Shown here: positions 19,101 to 26,057 of the stretch, one piece after another
How the letters are laid out: each line of letters opens with the position of its first letter
Numbering within the stretch: the stretch's first letter is position 1
DNA from: Deltaproteobacteria bacterium
Lineage (GTDB): Bacteria > Desulfobacterota > Syntrophobacteria > Syntrophobacterales > Syntrophobacteraceae
Direction of reading: 5' to 3'
Assembly: GCA_021780695.1 (NCBI GenBank)
Contig: JAJXYD010000005.1
Coordinates: 1 to 64,000, forward strand
DNA length: 64,000 nt
The notes under the pieces: model-generated
Databases searched by the model: none
Told to the model about the DNA's origin: nothing
Seen by the model: only the letters and a program-made list of their open reading frames with translations
Position numbers and translations under genes: made by a program

Positions 19101-19645
19101 ATCTTGGGCTTCGCCCCCCCCGGCTTAAAAAGATCGTTTGCCTCATCGCGCACCTGCTCTTCAATCTTTCGAAAAGACGCAAGGCCCGCGCCCGCTGTGA
19201 AAAGGATCTGTGCGAGTTCTCCTTCGCCCTTAACGATTTCGCTTCCCCCCTCGACCAGGGCATTGTGATCGATTCCAAAGCGCCTGGAAAAGTCCCCGGC
19301 CGATATCCTCCCGCAGGCCTCATACCATAGGGAATCGTCTAACAGGGAATCATCGGGTTTTCTGAGGGTGTTGGCTCGACCTTTACGCCTTACGGCCTCG
19401 ATTATCGTACCGGCCCCGGTCCTTATGGCGCCCCCTATTCTGAGCTTCTGGTAGGGGTGTAGGAAGTGGTCTTCGCACCTGTCGGGAATCCCGAAAAGGA
19501 AATAGCCCAGAGCGCGAAGAGCGGAACTCTTTCCCGCTTCATTGGGGCCGTAAATCAAATGCAAGCCTTCCTCTCCTCTGCCAAGATCAAGGCTCAGGTC
19601 GGTAAAGGGACCGCAGGCGATGAGATCGAGCCGCACTATTTTCAT
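16142..19645 (-). CDS. YhaN-like SMC/SbcC-type ATPase
   Basis: 1167 residues. The N-terminal half of an ABC-ATPase head begins MKIVRLDLIACGPF with Walker A GPNEAGKSS near 36-44. Long coiled-coil arms fill about 180-1000. The C-terminal half-head has the signature-like RAMSEGSADQLYLALRLA, Walker B PLVLDDILVHFDNER and the switch histidine in MFTHHSHLVE. In Bacillus YhaN and its partner YhaO resemble SbcC and SbcD, a DNA-end nuclease complex. No CxxC zinc hook is seen, as expected for YhaN rather than Rad50. It follows the nuclease gene by 13 bp and is surely co-transcribed. Confidence 0.88.
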   Translation of the reverse strand: MKIVRLDLIACGPFTDLSLDLGRGEEGLHLIYGPNEAGKSSALRALGYFLFGIPDRCEDHFLHPYQKLRIGGAIRTGAGTIIEAVRRKGRANTLRKPDDSLLDDSLWYEACGRISAGDFSRRFGIDHNALVEGGSEIVKGEGELAQILFTAGAGLASFRKIEEQVRDEANDLFKPGGAKPKINELLANLRDDQRKLRELQLPNEKYDSHFKACQDALARAAELEGELTRAQQERNRLQRLTSALPLIGKRKSLLMELSGYQRAPILAEGFSEKRQQAVQALRLEEQSAGQTKQRIEKLRLELGTLGASSAILDFSKQISELYLKLGSYRDALAARPTLIVQKKALEDQARDLLAQVRKDFPLERIEELRLRTDEEILIRNLGARRGNHTANLENALEHVRRLTIEIAALDEQLTAMAAAKDTTRLLAAVEEAKSCARLEEEHSQIEVNILSAQKQADIDLARLDWAGSLDDLERLRIPEMETIDEFDGKIRETSDQINSYAREIERFSKEIRKIGSRISELRASEVVSVEDLENARSFRGAGWKLIRAAMEGTIACEQDQRSFIGQVPGADTLPDAFEKSVLLADDLSDRLRREADRVAEYNGHVSAARMFELEKNEAMAKKEELAKKLEQINLRWESFWIPCGVSAGPPAEMRKWAAKRAELVRARMEITKLWAEAQYRSNRIEELKSTIAQCLKEVGLSSENEQPLRDLAAKGKHFIEIQTRIISERGLLENDLQQKRRELKTAEAQCAKAAEELEQWQQQWANSLSPLGLGAKSIPEQANAMLGKLQEIFACLKDSKSLGRQLEKLDADCGVFEKQAANLSCAVAPDLHGTAAENGVRTIYDRMTHAREEKIRKQDLTKKIVQEEEQLTQALERSERLNIEISAMLAEAACSDIEHFPEAERRSATQKELKGKLEQIEEQLLELAAGLSLEEFCSQTEEQDPDSLQPLIANLDEKLVTLNENKTQIYQAIGSEKTQLSSWNGRGEAAEVAQQIQAHLADLENRSRQYSRLKIAQELLLMAKERHRQMSQGPVIKRTSELFQSLTLGSFEGVIAGDDSGKNVIVGLRRGGEHVPVRAMSEGSADQLYLALRLASFEHYASKSEPLPLVLDDILVHFDNERSRATLRVLGELSKMTQIIMFTHHSHLVELAKSELESEQLFVLDLH

Positions 19646-19658
19646 ATCTTTGTCGCAC

Positions 19659-20906
19659 TCATTTTGAAATTCCCAGTCTTTGAACGAGCATGGGCCGCAC
19701 TTCGTTTAGCAGGCTCAAAACCGCTCCGGGATCTTTTGGAGATACAGCCGCCTCTGAGCTTTTTAGCTCCTGGGGAAGCTTATCCCACAGATCTCCAAGG
19801 CAGGCTCCGATTTGCGAGAGTTGCTCGGGGTCGGCTCCAATTTCATCGATAAGGTCCAAAAGGATTTCAACCGGTCCTCCGGCGCCGTGAAGGTCTTCGC
19901 CGGGAATAGCCGAAGTATTTAGCTTCACCTGCTCGATCCAAACCCTGTCATAGAGAAAAGAAATGGTTTCGGCTCGGATGACGTTTAAAAACCGCTCGGG
20001 ATCCGAGCCAATACGATCGTGAGCCGGGCAGCCTCCAATGATGTTTACCCGGAGAGCCATCGCAAGATCGGTTTGCGAGCATATCTCCGATAGGGAGCTA
20101 AGGACCCTTTCAAGGATCTCCGACTCGCTTGCCAGGTCGGTGACATCGACTGTGCAGCGCTCCCACCGGAAGACCTCCAGAGGGCGAAATTGATAGTCAG
20201 GTATCCCGTCTTGGACCCTTACGAGCAGGCAGCCCTTCTCTCCGGTTTCCCGTATATTGCGGCCCTGAAGATTTCCCGGGAACAGTATGGGAGGGTCCTC
20301 GCAAAGCGTTTGCCGTTTGTGAATATGGCCCAGCGCCCAGTAATCGTAGCCCTTCATCCTCAAACCCTCCACGCTGCAGGGGGCATAAGGAGCGTGGTCG
20401 CGGCTTCCGGTTGCACAGGTGTGGAGCATTCCGATGTTAAAATATCCCTTGAGAGCGGGCGGGTAGTCGGCTGAAAGATCCCGGTTTACGGCCCCGGAGG
20501 GAAAGCTTTGACCGTGAATGGCCGCCGCGGCATGTTCGATGTGAAAGGTGGACGGTGAGAGCGGGTCGAACGTATGGACCCCCTCGGGCATCCTCAGGCT
20601 CCTGGTCATTTTATTTGCCGCGTCATGATTTCCCGCGACGATGTAGACGCCGATTCCGGCATCGGTAAGCCGCGCCATTCTGGATAGGAAAAAAAGGCCG
20701 GTATTGTAGTCCTTCCAATCTCCATCATAGAGATCGCCGCTAATCAGAACGAAATCGACCTTTTCAGAAATTGCAAGTTCTATGAGCTTATCGAGCGCCC
20801 TGCGGGTGGCCTGTCGAATTTGCTCGACCGGCGCCCCTTCATAGCCCTCCAGTCGCAGCATGGGGCTGTCCAGGTGAATATCCGCGGCGTGAATGAAAGA
20901 AAACAT
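19659..20906 (-). CDS. YhaO/SbcD-like metallophosphoesterase (DNA repair exonuclease)
   Basis: 415 residues. The calcineurin-like phosphoesterase motifs are complete: AADIHLDSP (D-x-H) at the start, LISGDLYDGD, VAGNHDA, and the distal GLRMKGYDYWALGHIHKRQ with GHIH. These bind two Mn ions that cut DNA. The ATG at 20906 with ggaggga upstream gives a family-like N-terminus (MFSFIHAADIH); an upstream start would add a spurious hydrophobic leader. The C-terminal part after ~250 likely contacts the coiled coils of the ATPase encoded next. It is divergent from the chromate-transport genes. Confidence 0.9.
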   Translation of the reverse strand: MFSFIHAADIHLDSPMLRLEGYEGAPVEQIRQATRRALDKLIELAISEKVDFVLISGDLYDGDWKDYNTGLFFLSRMARLTDAGIGVYIVAGNHDAANKMTRSLRMPEGVHTFDPLSPSTFHIEHAAAAIHGQSFPSGAVNRDLSADYPPALKGYFNIGMLHTCATGSRDHAPYAPCSVEGLRMKGYDYWALGHIHKRQTLCEDPPILFPGNLQGRNIRETGEKGCLLVRVQDGIPDYQFRPLEVFRWERCTVDVTDLASESEILERVLSSLSEICSQTDLAMALRVNIIGGCPAHDRIGSDPERFLNVIRAETISFLYDRVWIEQVKLNTSAIPGEDLHGAGGPVEILLDLIDEIGADPEQLSQIGACLGDLWDKLPQELKSSEAAVSPKDPGAVLSLLNEVRPMLVQRLGISK

Positions 20907-21068
20907 ACCGTCCCTCCCCAAAAAAAAGAAGCTGAAGCATAGCCTGGTGAGGATGAGCAAACCACCCGTTATTTTTCTTTTACTTTTCTATTTAGTCTTG
21001 TCAAACTATACCACAAAAGTGTTGAGGCAGGTTTCCCAAATGATGGTGGATACAAGGAAGGGACTGTT

Positions 21069-21716
21069 ATGGGTATGGAACACCCGCGTAAAGACAAAGG
21101 ACAGGGACAAATGGAAATCCCGCTTTTGTCTTGTACTGAGAGCGCTCCGGCTTTGTGGCAAATCGTTCGTACCTGGTTAAAGATAGGCACGATCGGTTTC
21201 GGAGGAGGTTATGCAGTTCTGGACTTGATTCATTCGGAACTGGTTATCAAGCATAAGTGGATAAGCGAACAGCGCTACGAAAACATGACGGCGCTCTCCG
21301 AGATGGGGCCGGGCGCCTTCACGGTAAACCTCCTGGCCGCTATCGCCTACCGGCTCGGGGGGGTAACGGCGATGATCGCGGCTACTATCGCTCTTATTTT
21401 GCCTTCCTTTCTGATTATCGTCGCTTTGGCCGGAGTTTTTCTCGTCTGGGAGAAAAACCTGGTGGTAGAGTCTGCGGTGAAGGGACTTACCGCTGGAGTG
21501 GTCGGGCTCTTGATCGCGGTCGTATGGGACATGGTGAAGCGGATCCCCGGGCACTGGTGCTGTTTTTCGGTCGGTATCGCCGCTCTTTTGCTGGGGCTTT
21601 TTTTCCCCGTCAACCCGATCTGGCTGGTTTTGATGGGAGCACTGGCCGGGGCGGCCAGGGTGTTGGTGCCGGAAAGATATGGCAAAAAATCGGTCCAGGG
21701 CGGCCGGAACTTATAA
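21069..21716 (+). CDS. Chromate transporter family protein, first half-size subunit
   Basis: 215 residues, one CHR domain. Short CHR proteins come as adjacent pairs that together replace the two halves of full-length ChrA. After a basic start, IGTIGFGGGYAVLDLI and MTALSEMGPGAFTVNLLAAIAYRLGG are the family motifs, followed by about four more membrane helices. AAGGAAGG lies upstream of the ATG. The pair would work together in the inner membrane, exporting chromate or a similar oxyanion; the true substrate in an anaerobe may differ. Six bases separate the two genes. Confidence 0.88.
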   Translation: MGMEHPRKDKGQGQMEIPLLSCTESAPALWQIVRTWLKIGTIGFGGGYAVLDLIHSELVIKHKWISEQRYENMTALSEMGPGAFTVNLLAAIAYRLGGVTAMIAATIALILPSFLIIVALAGVFLVWEKNLVVESAVKGLTAGVVGLLIAVVWDMVKRIPGHWCCFSVGIAALLLGLFFPVNPIWLVLMGALAGAARVLVPERYGKKSVQGGRNL

Positions 21717-21728
21717 GAATGGTTGAAA

Positions 21729-22259
21729 ATGAACATATTCTACGAGCTTGCGTTATCATTTCTAAAAATTGGATTTTTCGGCTTCGGTGGAGGGTTTGCA
21801 ATGATCCCCCTGATGCAGAACGCAGCGGTCTACCAAAACGGCTGGCTCACCTCTTCCCAGTTTGGAGCGGCCATCGCCCTGGGGCAGATCACCCCCGGAC
21901 CTGTGGCAATCAGCGCAACCTTCATCGGCTATAAGGTCGCGGGCATTGGAGGAGCCCTTGTTGCCACGGCGGCAATTTTTGCCCCTTCGCTTTTGTGCAT
22001 GTACCTGCTCGAAAAATTCTATCTCAAGGTGAGGGGTAAAGAGCTGACTAACGCCATTATGCACGGGGTCCTCCCGGTTGTAGCCGCTATAATTCTTACG
22101 GCGGCAATTTCTCTTGGAAAGGAGTCGATGCACTCTGTGTGGCAGATCGCGGTGATAGCCGGGGTAGCCGGGCTCGCCATTTCGCGCAAAGTCAGCTACG
22201 GGGTGCTTGTTGCCGGAGCAATGACGGTTGGCGTTTTCATGGCATTTGTCGGCAGATGA
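21729..22259 (+). CDS. Chromate transporter family protein, second half-size subunit
   Basis: 176 residues, the partner of the preceding half. FFGFGGGFAMIPLMQN and ALGQITPGPVAISATFIGYKVAG are the CHR motifs with the conserved FGGG and TPGP; five to six membrane helices. A TTG at 21723 is in frame, but the ATG at 21729 fits family starts (xIFYELALSFLKIG). It is convergent with modC, with only 16 bp between stops and no hairpin there. Confidence 0.88.
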   Translation: MNIFYELALSFLKIGFFGFGGGFAMIPLMQNAAVYQNGWLTSSQFGAAIALGQITPGPVAISATFIGYKVAGIGGALVATAAIFAPSLLCMYLLEKFYLKVRGKELTNAIMHGVLPVVAAIILTAAISLGKESMHSVWQIAVIAGVAGLAISRKVSYGVLVAGAMTVGVFMAFVGR

Positions 22260-22275
22260 TTTCTAAGAGTGCCGA

Positions 22276-23364
22276 TCACTGTTTCCAAAGCATTCCGTGG
22301 GAAACCGAGACGCTTTTGATGACGGCGAAAACCCGCATGCCGGGTTTTAGGCCAAGCGTTGTAAGGGCAAGGGGAGTTATCCGTGCCGCCAGTGGACAGC
22401 CGATGTCAAGCTTTACGTCCACAAAGGAACCATTACTGCGGGTAATCTCTTCGATGGTCGCCGGGATGATGTTTTGAACGCTTGTTTGCTCGGGGGGCGA
22501 AAGCGCAATGGCCACGCTTCTGGCCTCTATCCGCACCCTCACTTTGCTGCCGATGGAGACATCGAGCTGCGGGACTTTCAAAATCCCTCCCTCAAAGTGA
22601 AGGCAGCTTACCCCCCCTGCGCCGTTATGTGATTGCACAACGGTGGACAATATCGCTCCGCAATCGGCATACCCGGTTAGACTTTGCAGATCGGGGCGGC
22701 TCATCAATTCTTCGATTTTGCCCGCAGCGACTGTGCGGCCCGCTTCCATTACTACTATGGCATCGGCCAAATTGAGGATTTCTTCTAGCGAATGGCTGAC
22801 ATACAAAATGGGAACGGAAAACTCGCGGCCAAGCCGGGCGATAAAGGGCAGTACTTCGGCTTTTCTGGCAAAATCAAGAGATGCGAGCGGTTCGTCCATT
22901 AGCAGGATCGAAGGGCTCGTCAGGATGGCCCGGCCGATGGCCACCCGCTGTTTTTCACCTCCCGAGAGTTTGGCGGGCCTGCGGTCCAAAAGCGCTTCTA
23001 TGCCCAGAAGCGCTACGACCTGATCGAATTCCACGTAGCGCTCGCTTTTGGGTGTAAGGCGCATGCCGTACGTGAGGTTGGTTCTTACCGACAGGTGAGG
23101 GAATAGCCGGGCTTCCTGAAAAACATAGCCTACCCGCCGTTTTTCGGGAGCAAGGTCTGTTCGTGTCTTGGAGTCGAACAGGTAGCGGCCCCCTGCGATG
23201 ATGTGGCCCTGGTCGGGGCGAAGAAGCCCGGCGACCATATTGATTATCGAGGTCTTACCAGCGCCCGAGCGCCCAAAGAGCGCCGTGACGCCTGCTGTCT
23301 CGGAGCGAAATGCCGCATCTATCAAAAAATTGCCCCGAAGGCTCCTTAAGGATACATCGAGCAC
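22276..23364 (-). CDS. modC: Molybdate ABC transporter ATP-binding protein ModC
   Basis: 362 residues. The ATPase domain has Walker A GRSGAGKTS, signature LSGGEKQRVAIGRA, Walker B ILLMDEPLASLD and the switch His in YVSHSLEE. The C-terminal ~80 residues form a Mop/TOBE domain (LDVSIGSKVRVRIEARSVAIAL), the regulatory molybdate-binding fold of ModC. It energises the ModAB importer. It is the last gene of the DUF364-modABC operon, 12 bp after modB. Confidence 0.95.
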   Translation of the reverse strand: MLDVSLRSLRGNFLIDAAFRSETAGVTALFGRSGAGKTSIINMVAGLLRPDQGHIIAGGRYLFDSKTRTDLAPEKRRVGYVFQEARLFPHLSVRTNLTYGMRLTPKSERYVEFDQVVALLGIEALLDRRPAKLSGGEKQRVAIGRAILTSPSILLMDEPLASLDFARKAEVLPFIARLGREFSVPILYVSHSLEEILNLADAIVVMEAGRTVAAGKIEELMSRPDLQSLTGYADCGAILSTVVQSHNGAGGVSCLHFEGGILKVPQLDVSIGSKVRVRIEARSVAIALSPPEQTSVQNIIPATIEEITRSNGSFVDVKLDIGCPLAARITPLALTTLGLKPGMRVFAVIKSVSVSHGMLWKQ

Positions 23365-23376
23365 GAAATAAACCCT

Positions 23377-24075
23377 CTAGCCCTTCATTTGGGCCGCATA
23401 CCGTTTTGCCAAAAGCTCCGAGGCCACAAGAGCCCCCATCCCCAGGGCTATCGCAATAATGCACAGCCTCATTGCCGCCCGTTCTCCGCCCGGAACCTGG
23501 GTGAGCGTGTAGAGAGCCAGGGGAAGTGTCTGTGTTTGTCCCTGGATATTGGAAACAAAGGTAATGGTAGCCCCGAATTCGCCAAGGCTGCGGGCGAAGG
23601 CTAAAAGCGCCCCCGCTGTCACTCCCGGTACGATAAGGGGCAGAGTAACGGTAAAAAACACTCTTAGCGGCCCGGCCCCAAGGGTCCTGGCCGCGGCCTC
23701 CAGACCCCGGTCGACGTTTTCGATCGAAAGCCTCACGGCGCGCACCAGAAGCGGAAAAGCCATAACCGAGGAGGCCAGCGCCGCCCCTTTCCAGGTAAAG
23801 GCAATCGTAATTCCAAACATCTTATAAAGCCATGCCCCAAGGAGCCCCCTGTTCCCAAACAGAACGAGCAGCATATAGCCCACCACGACGGGCGGAAGGA
23901 CCAGAGGCAGATGAAGCAGGCCGTCAAGGGCGGTTTTCCCGGTAAACTTCAGACGTGCCAGAATCCACGCCGCCAGGATACCGAAGGGCAGGCTAACGAT
24001 CACCGCCCAGCCCGAGACCCACAAACTGAGCCTTACGGCCTCCATCTCTACAGGAGTAAGACCAAGCCAGCTCAT
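23377..24075 (-). CDS. modB: Molybdate ABC transporter permease ModB
   Basis: 232 residues, five to six membrane helices. The cytoplasmic coupling (EAA) loop is AARTLGAGPLRVFFTVTLPLIVPGVTAG, which docks on ModC; ARSLGEFGATITF is a strongly conserved ModB segment. The ATG overlaps the modA stop (ATGA at 24072-24075), so the two are co-translated. Confidence 0.95.
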   Translation of the reverse strand: MSWLGLTPVEMEAVRLSLWVSGWAVIVSLPFGILAAWILARLKFTGKTALDGLLHLPLVLPPVVVGYMLLVLFGNRGLLGAWLYKMFGITIAFTWKGAALASSVMAFPLLVRAVRLSIENVDRGLEAAARTLGAGPLRVFFTVTLPLIVPGVTAGALLAFARSLGEFGATITFVSNIQGQTQTLPLALYTLTQVPGGERAAMRLCIIAIALGMGALVASELLAKRYAAQMKG

Positions 24076-24860
24076 TGTATTGCGCTAAAGCCATAGTGTT
24101 TAAAAATCGCCCGCGCCGCATCGGTTTTTAGAAATTTAAGAAAACTGGTGGCGGCAGGAGTCTCATGGCCGCAAACAAGCGCCGCGGGGTAGACAATGGG
24201 CGGGTGAGTCGCGGTTGGAAATACTGCGACGATTCGGACCTTTTTGGTAATTGCGGCGTCCGTGGCGTAGACGATCCCAAGGGGCGCCTCGCCTCTTTCA
24301 ACCAATACCAGAGCAGACCTCACGTCGCTTGCCCGTGCAACGCTGTCTTTAACCGATTCCCAGACGCCAAGCGATTGGAGAGCCTGCTTTGCGTAAATGC
24401 CTGCCGGTACGTGAGCCGGGTCGCCCATTGAAAGTTTTCCCCCCGAAAGGAGCCCCTTTAAATCGAAGCCGGGTTTTATATCTACCTTGCCGATCTTACT
24501 CCGCGATGGGGCGATCAATACCAGACGGTTTCCAAGCAGATTGGAACGGGTGGCCGGATCGATCAATTTCCTTTTCGCAAGATAATCCATCCATTTTTCA
24601 TCCGCCGATAGGAAAACGTTGGCCGGCGCTCCGTTTTCGATCTGCCTGGCAAGGGTCGAAGACGAAAGGTAGGCCGGAGTGAATGCGTACCCGGTTTTTT
24701 TAGAAAATAACTTTCCGATATCATTTAAAGAGTTTGTAAGCGAGGCGGCTGCGAATACGGTTACGCCGCCCTCTGCCCGTGCCGTTTGACTTGGTCCGGC
24801 AATGGAGGCCGCAACGAGCAGCAGCGCCAATATGATCTTGGATATCCAATGTCGCTTCAT
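24072..24860 (-). CDS. modA: Molybdate-binding periplasmic protein ModA
   Basis: 262 residues with a Sec signal peptide (LALLLVAASIAGPSQTARAEG). The mature protein starts GVTVFAAASLTNSLNDIG, where the AAS/T serines contact the oxyanion, followed by SSSTLARQIENGAPANVFLSAD and the C-terminal GIVYATDA, all ModA-type. It delivers molybdate or tungstate to ModBC; sequence alone does not separate the two. It lies 13 bp downstream of the DUF364 gene. Confidence 0.95.
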   Translation of the reverse strand: MKRHWISKIILALLLVAASIAGPSQTARAEGGVTVFAAASLTNSLNDIGKLFSKKTGYAFTPAYLSSSTLARQIENGAPANVFLSADEKWMDYLAKRKLIDPATRSNLLGNRLVLIAPSRSKIGKVDIKPGFDLKGLLSGGKLSMGDPAHVPAGIYAKQALQSLGVWESVKDSVARASDVRSALVLVERGEAPLGIVYATDAAITKKVRIVAVFPTATHPPIVYPAALVCGHETPAATSFLKFLKTDAARAIFKHYGFSAIQ

Positions 24861-24873
24861 GATTACCTCCCTC

Positions 24874-25704
24874 TTAGCTTTGGCACAATGTAGCAGATAG
24901 CCCCGCGGTTGGGCTATCCAAATTCATAAGAACCTTGCGGCTGAACCGGTGAATGACCGGAGTGCCCGCGCCGTGCCGTACCGACCTCAAGACCGCCTCG
25001 GCGTCCATTGCCACCGTCCCGGCCAGAGTCCGGACGGGCAGCCCCGAAAAGGCTTCGGAAACCATCGGAGTGCTGGGCCCAAGCATTATCACTTTGACCT
25101 CGGGGCCTACGTGGGAAAGCACTTCCTCGGTAGTGCCGTTTAAAATGGAGGTGGAGGTGAGAATAAGCGTTTGCGCCCAGCCCGAGAGCTTTTCGTAGAA
25201 AAGGGCTTTCTCTGCGCCATGGAGGATGCGGGCAAACCCCAAATCTCCACCCCCCATGTGGTTGCCGTTTCGCTCTATCACCTCGACTTGGGCGCCTCTG
25301 GCCTTTAAAACCTTCATAAGCGGGGCAAATAGCCCGACCATGGCCACTTTGCTTCCGGCTCCAATGCCGAAAGAATCCATCCAGGAAATATCGGAAGGAG
25401 CCTCGGCAAGACCCTTGGCCCTCTCATGGTTGAGTCCGTTTATAAGAGCAAGGGCCATGCTTCGGGCAAGCGGTTGGGCACTCTTTATCAATTCGAGCAG
25501 TTCTACCGCGCTCTCACCCTCATAGTCGCGGTAGTCATCGGGTTTTGGGCAGCAGCCCCCCTCTCCCGTGTACGTGAAGGCGAGCCCCGTTGCGCCGGCA
25601 TCGGTTACAACCGCCGTGTAGCGCAAACCGAGGCAAAGATGGACAACCTTTGTTTTTAGCGCTTTTTTATAAAAATGATCGTAGAGATTTTCTACCAGTC
25701 CCAT
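24874..25704 (-). CDS. DUF364-type (putative heavy-metal chelation) protein
   Basis: 276 residues. GDxxxGV-like core with AMVGLFAPLMKVLKARG, VEVIERNG and LTSTSILNGTTEEVLSHV and MLGPSTPMVSEAFSG matches the DUF4213/DUF364 family, whose enolase-N-like and Rossmann-like domains are thought to bind metals or metal chelates. The ATG at 25704 has AGGAGG eight bases upstream; an open extension to 25815 has no such site. Position as the first gene of the modABC operon suggests a role in handling Mo or W complexes. Two cysteines in EGGCC near residue 46 could take part. Confidence 0.85.
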   Translation of the reverse strand: MGLVENLYDHFYKKALKTKVVHLCLGLRYTAVVTDAGATGLAFTYTGEGGCCPKPDDYRDYEGESAVELLELIKSAQPLARSMALALINGLNHERAKGLAEAPSDISWMDSFGIGAGSKVAMVGLFAPLMKVLKARGAQVEVIERNGNHMGGGDLGFARILHGAEKALFYEKLSGWAQTLILTSTSILNGTTEEVLSHVGPEVKVIMLGPSTPMVSEAFSGLPVRTLAGTVAMDAEAVLRSVRHGAGTPVIHRFSRKVLMNLDSPTAGLSATLCQS

Positions 25705-26057
25705 AAAAATCCTCCTGTCAGGCTGCCTGGGCTTTCTTCTCGGCCACCTCTTGCCGAGGCAAGGTGAGAAGGTTAGTAAATGACGTCTATAAATTGATAT
25801 TGACATGTATATCATACTATTCTATTTATTTTAACACTAAATGTCGTGTTAGAAATCAATGGCCGCTTCTGCTTTTTCTCGCCTTGATTAAGGCGGGCAA
25901 AAGTGCGCACAGGCTTGCCCAAGGCTTGCTTTGTCAAAAAAGGTGCCACCTATTCTATCCAGCGACTTTTGTCTTCTTAAAAGCGGGGCTGATTGGAACT
26001 TTTCAAACTCTAACGGAAGCTGAGCGGTTTTTTTGCATCAGGCGAGGGAGGATTGGC
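25705..26057. promoter_or_regulatory. Divergent control region between the DUF364-modABC and TonB-receptor operons
   Basis: For the rightward operon TTGACA (25800-25805), a 17-bp spacer and TATTTA (25823-25828) form a good sigma-70-type promoter. Two inverted repeats look like operators: TGATAT-N8-ATATCA (25795-25814) over the -35 box, and TAACAC-N8-GTGTTA (25832-25851) over the expected start point. The 200-base rightward leader then has a perfect hairpin CGCCTT-GATT-AAGGCG (25880-25895). The leftward leader has CTTGCC-GA-GGCAAG (25750-25763). Neither palindrome matches the E. coli ModE box exactly. A regulator that sees both operons, perhaps the HTH protein at 31.8 kb, is plausible. Confidence 0.6.

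Noticed and set aside
25830..26057. Cobalamin or Moco riboswitch in the TonB-receptor leader
   Set aside because: Hairpins are present, but I do not find the conserved cores of either class.
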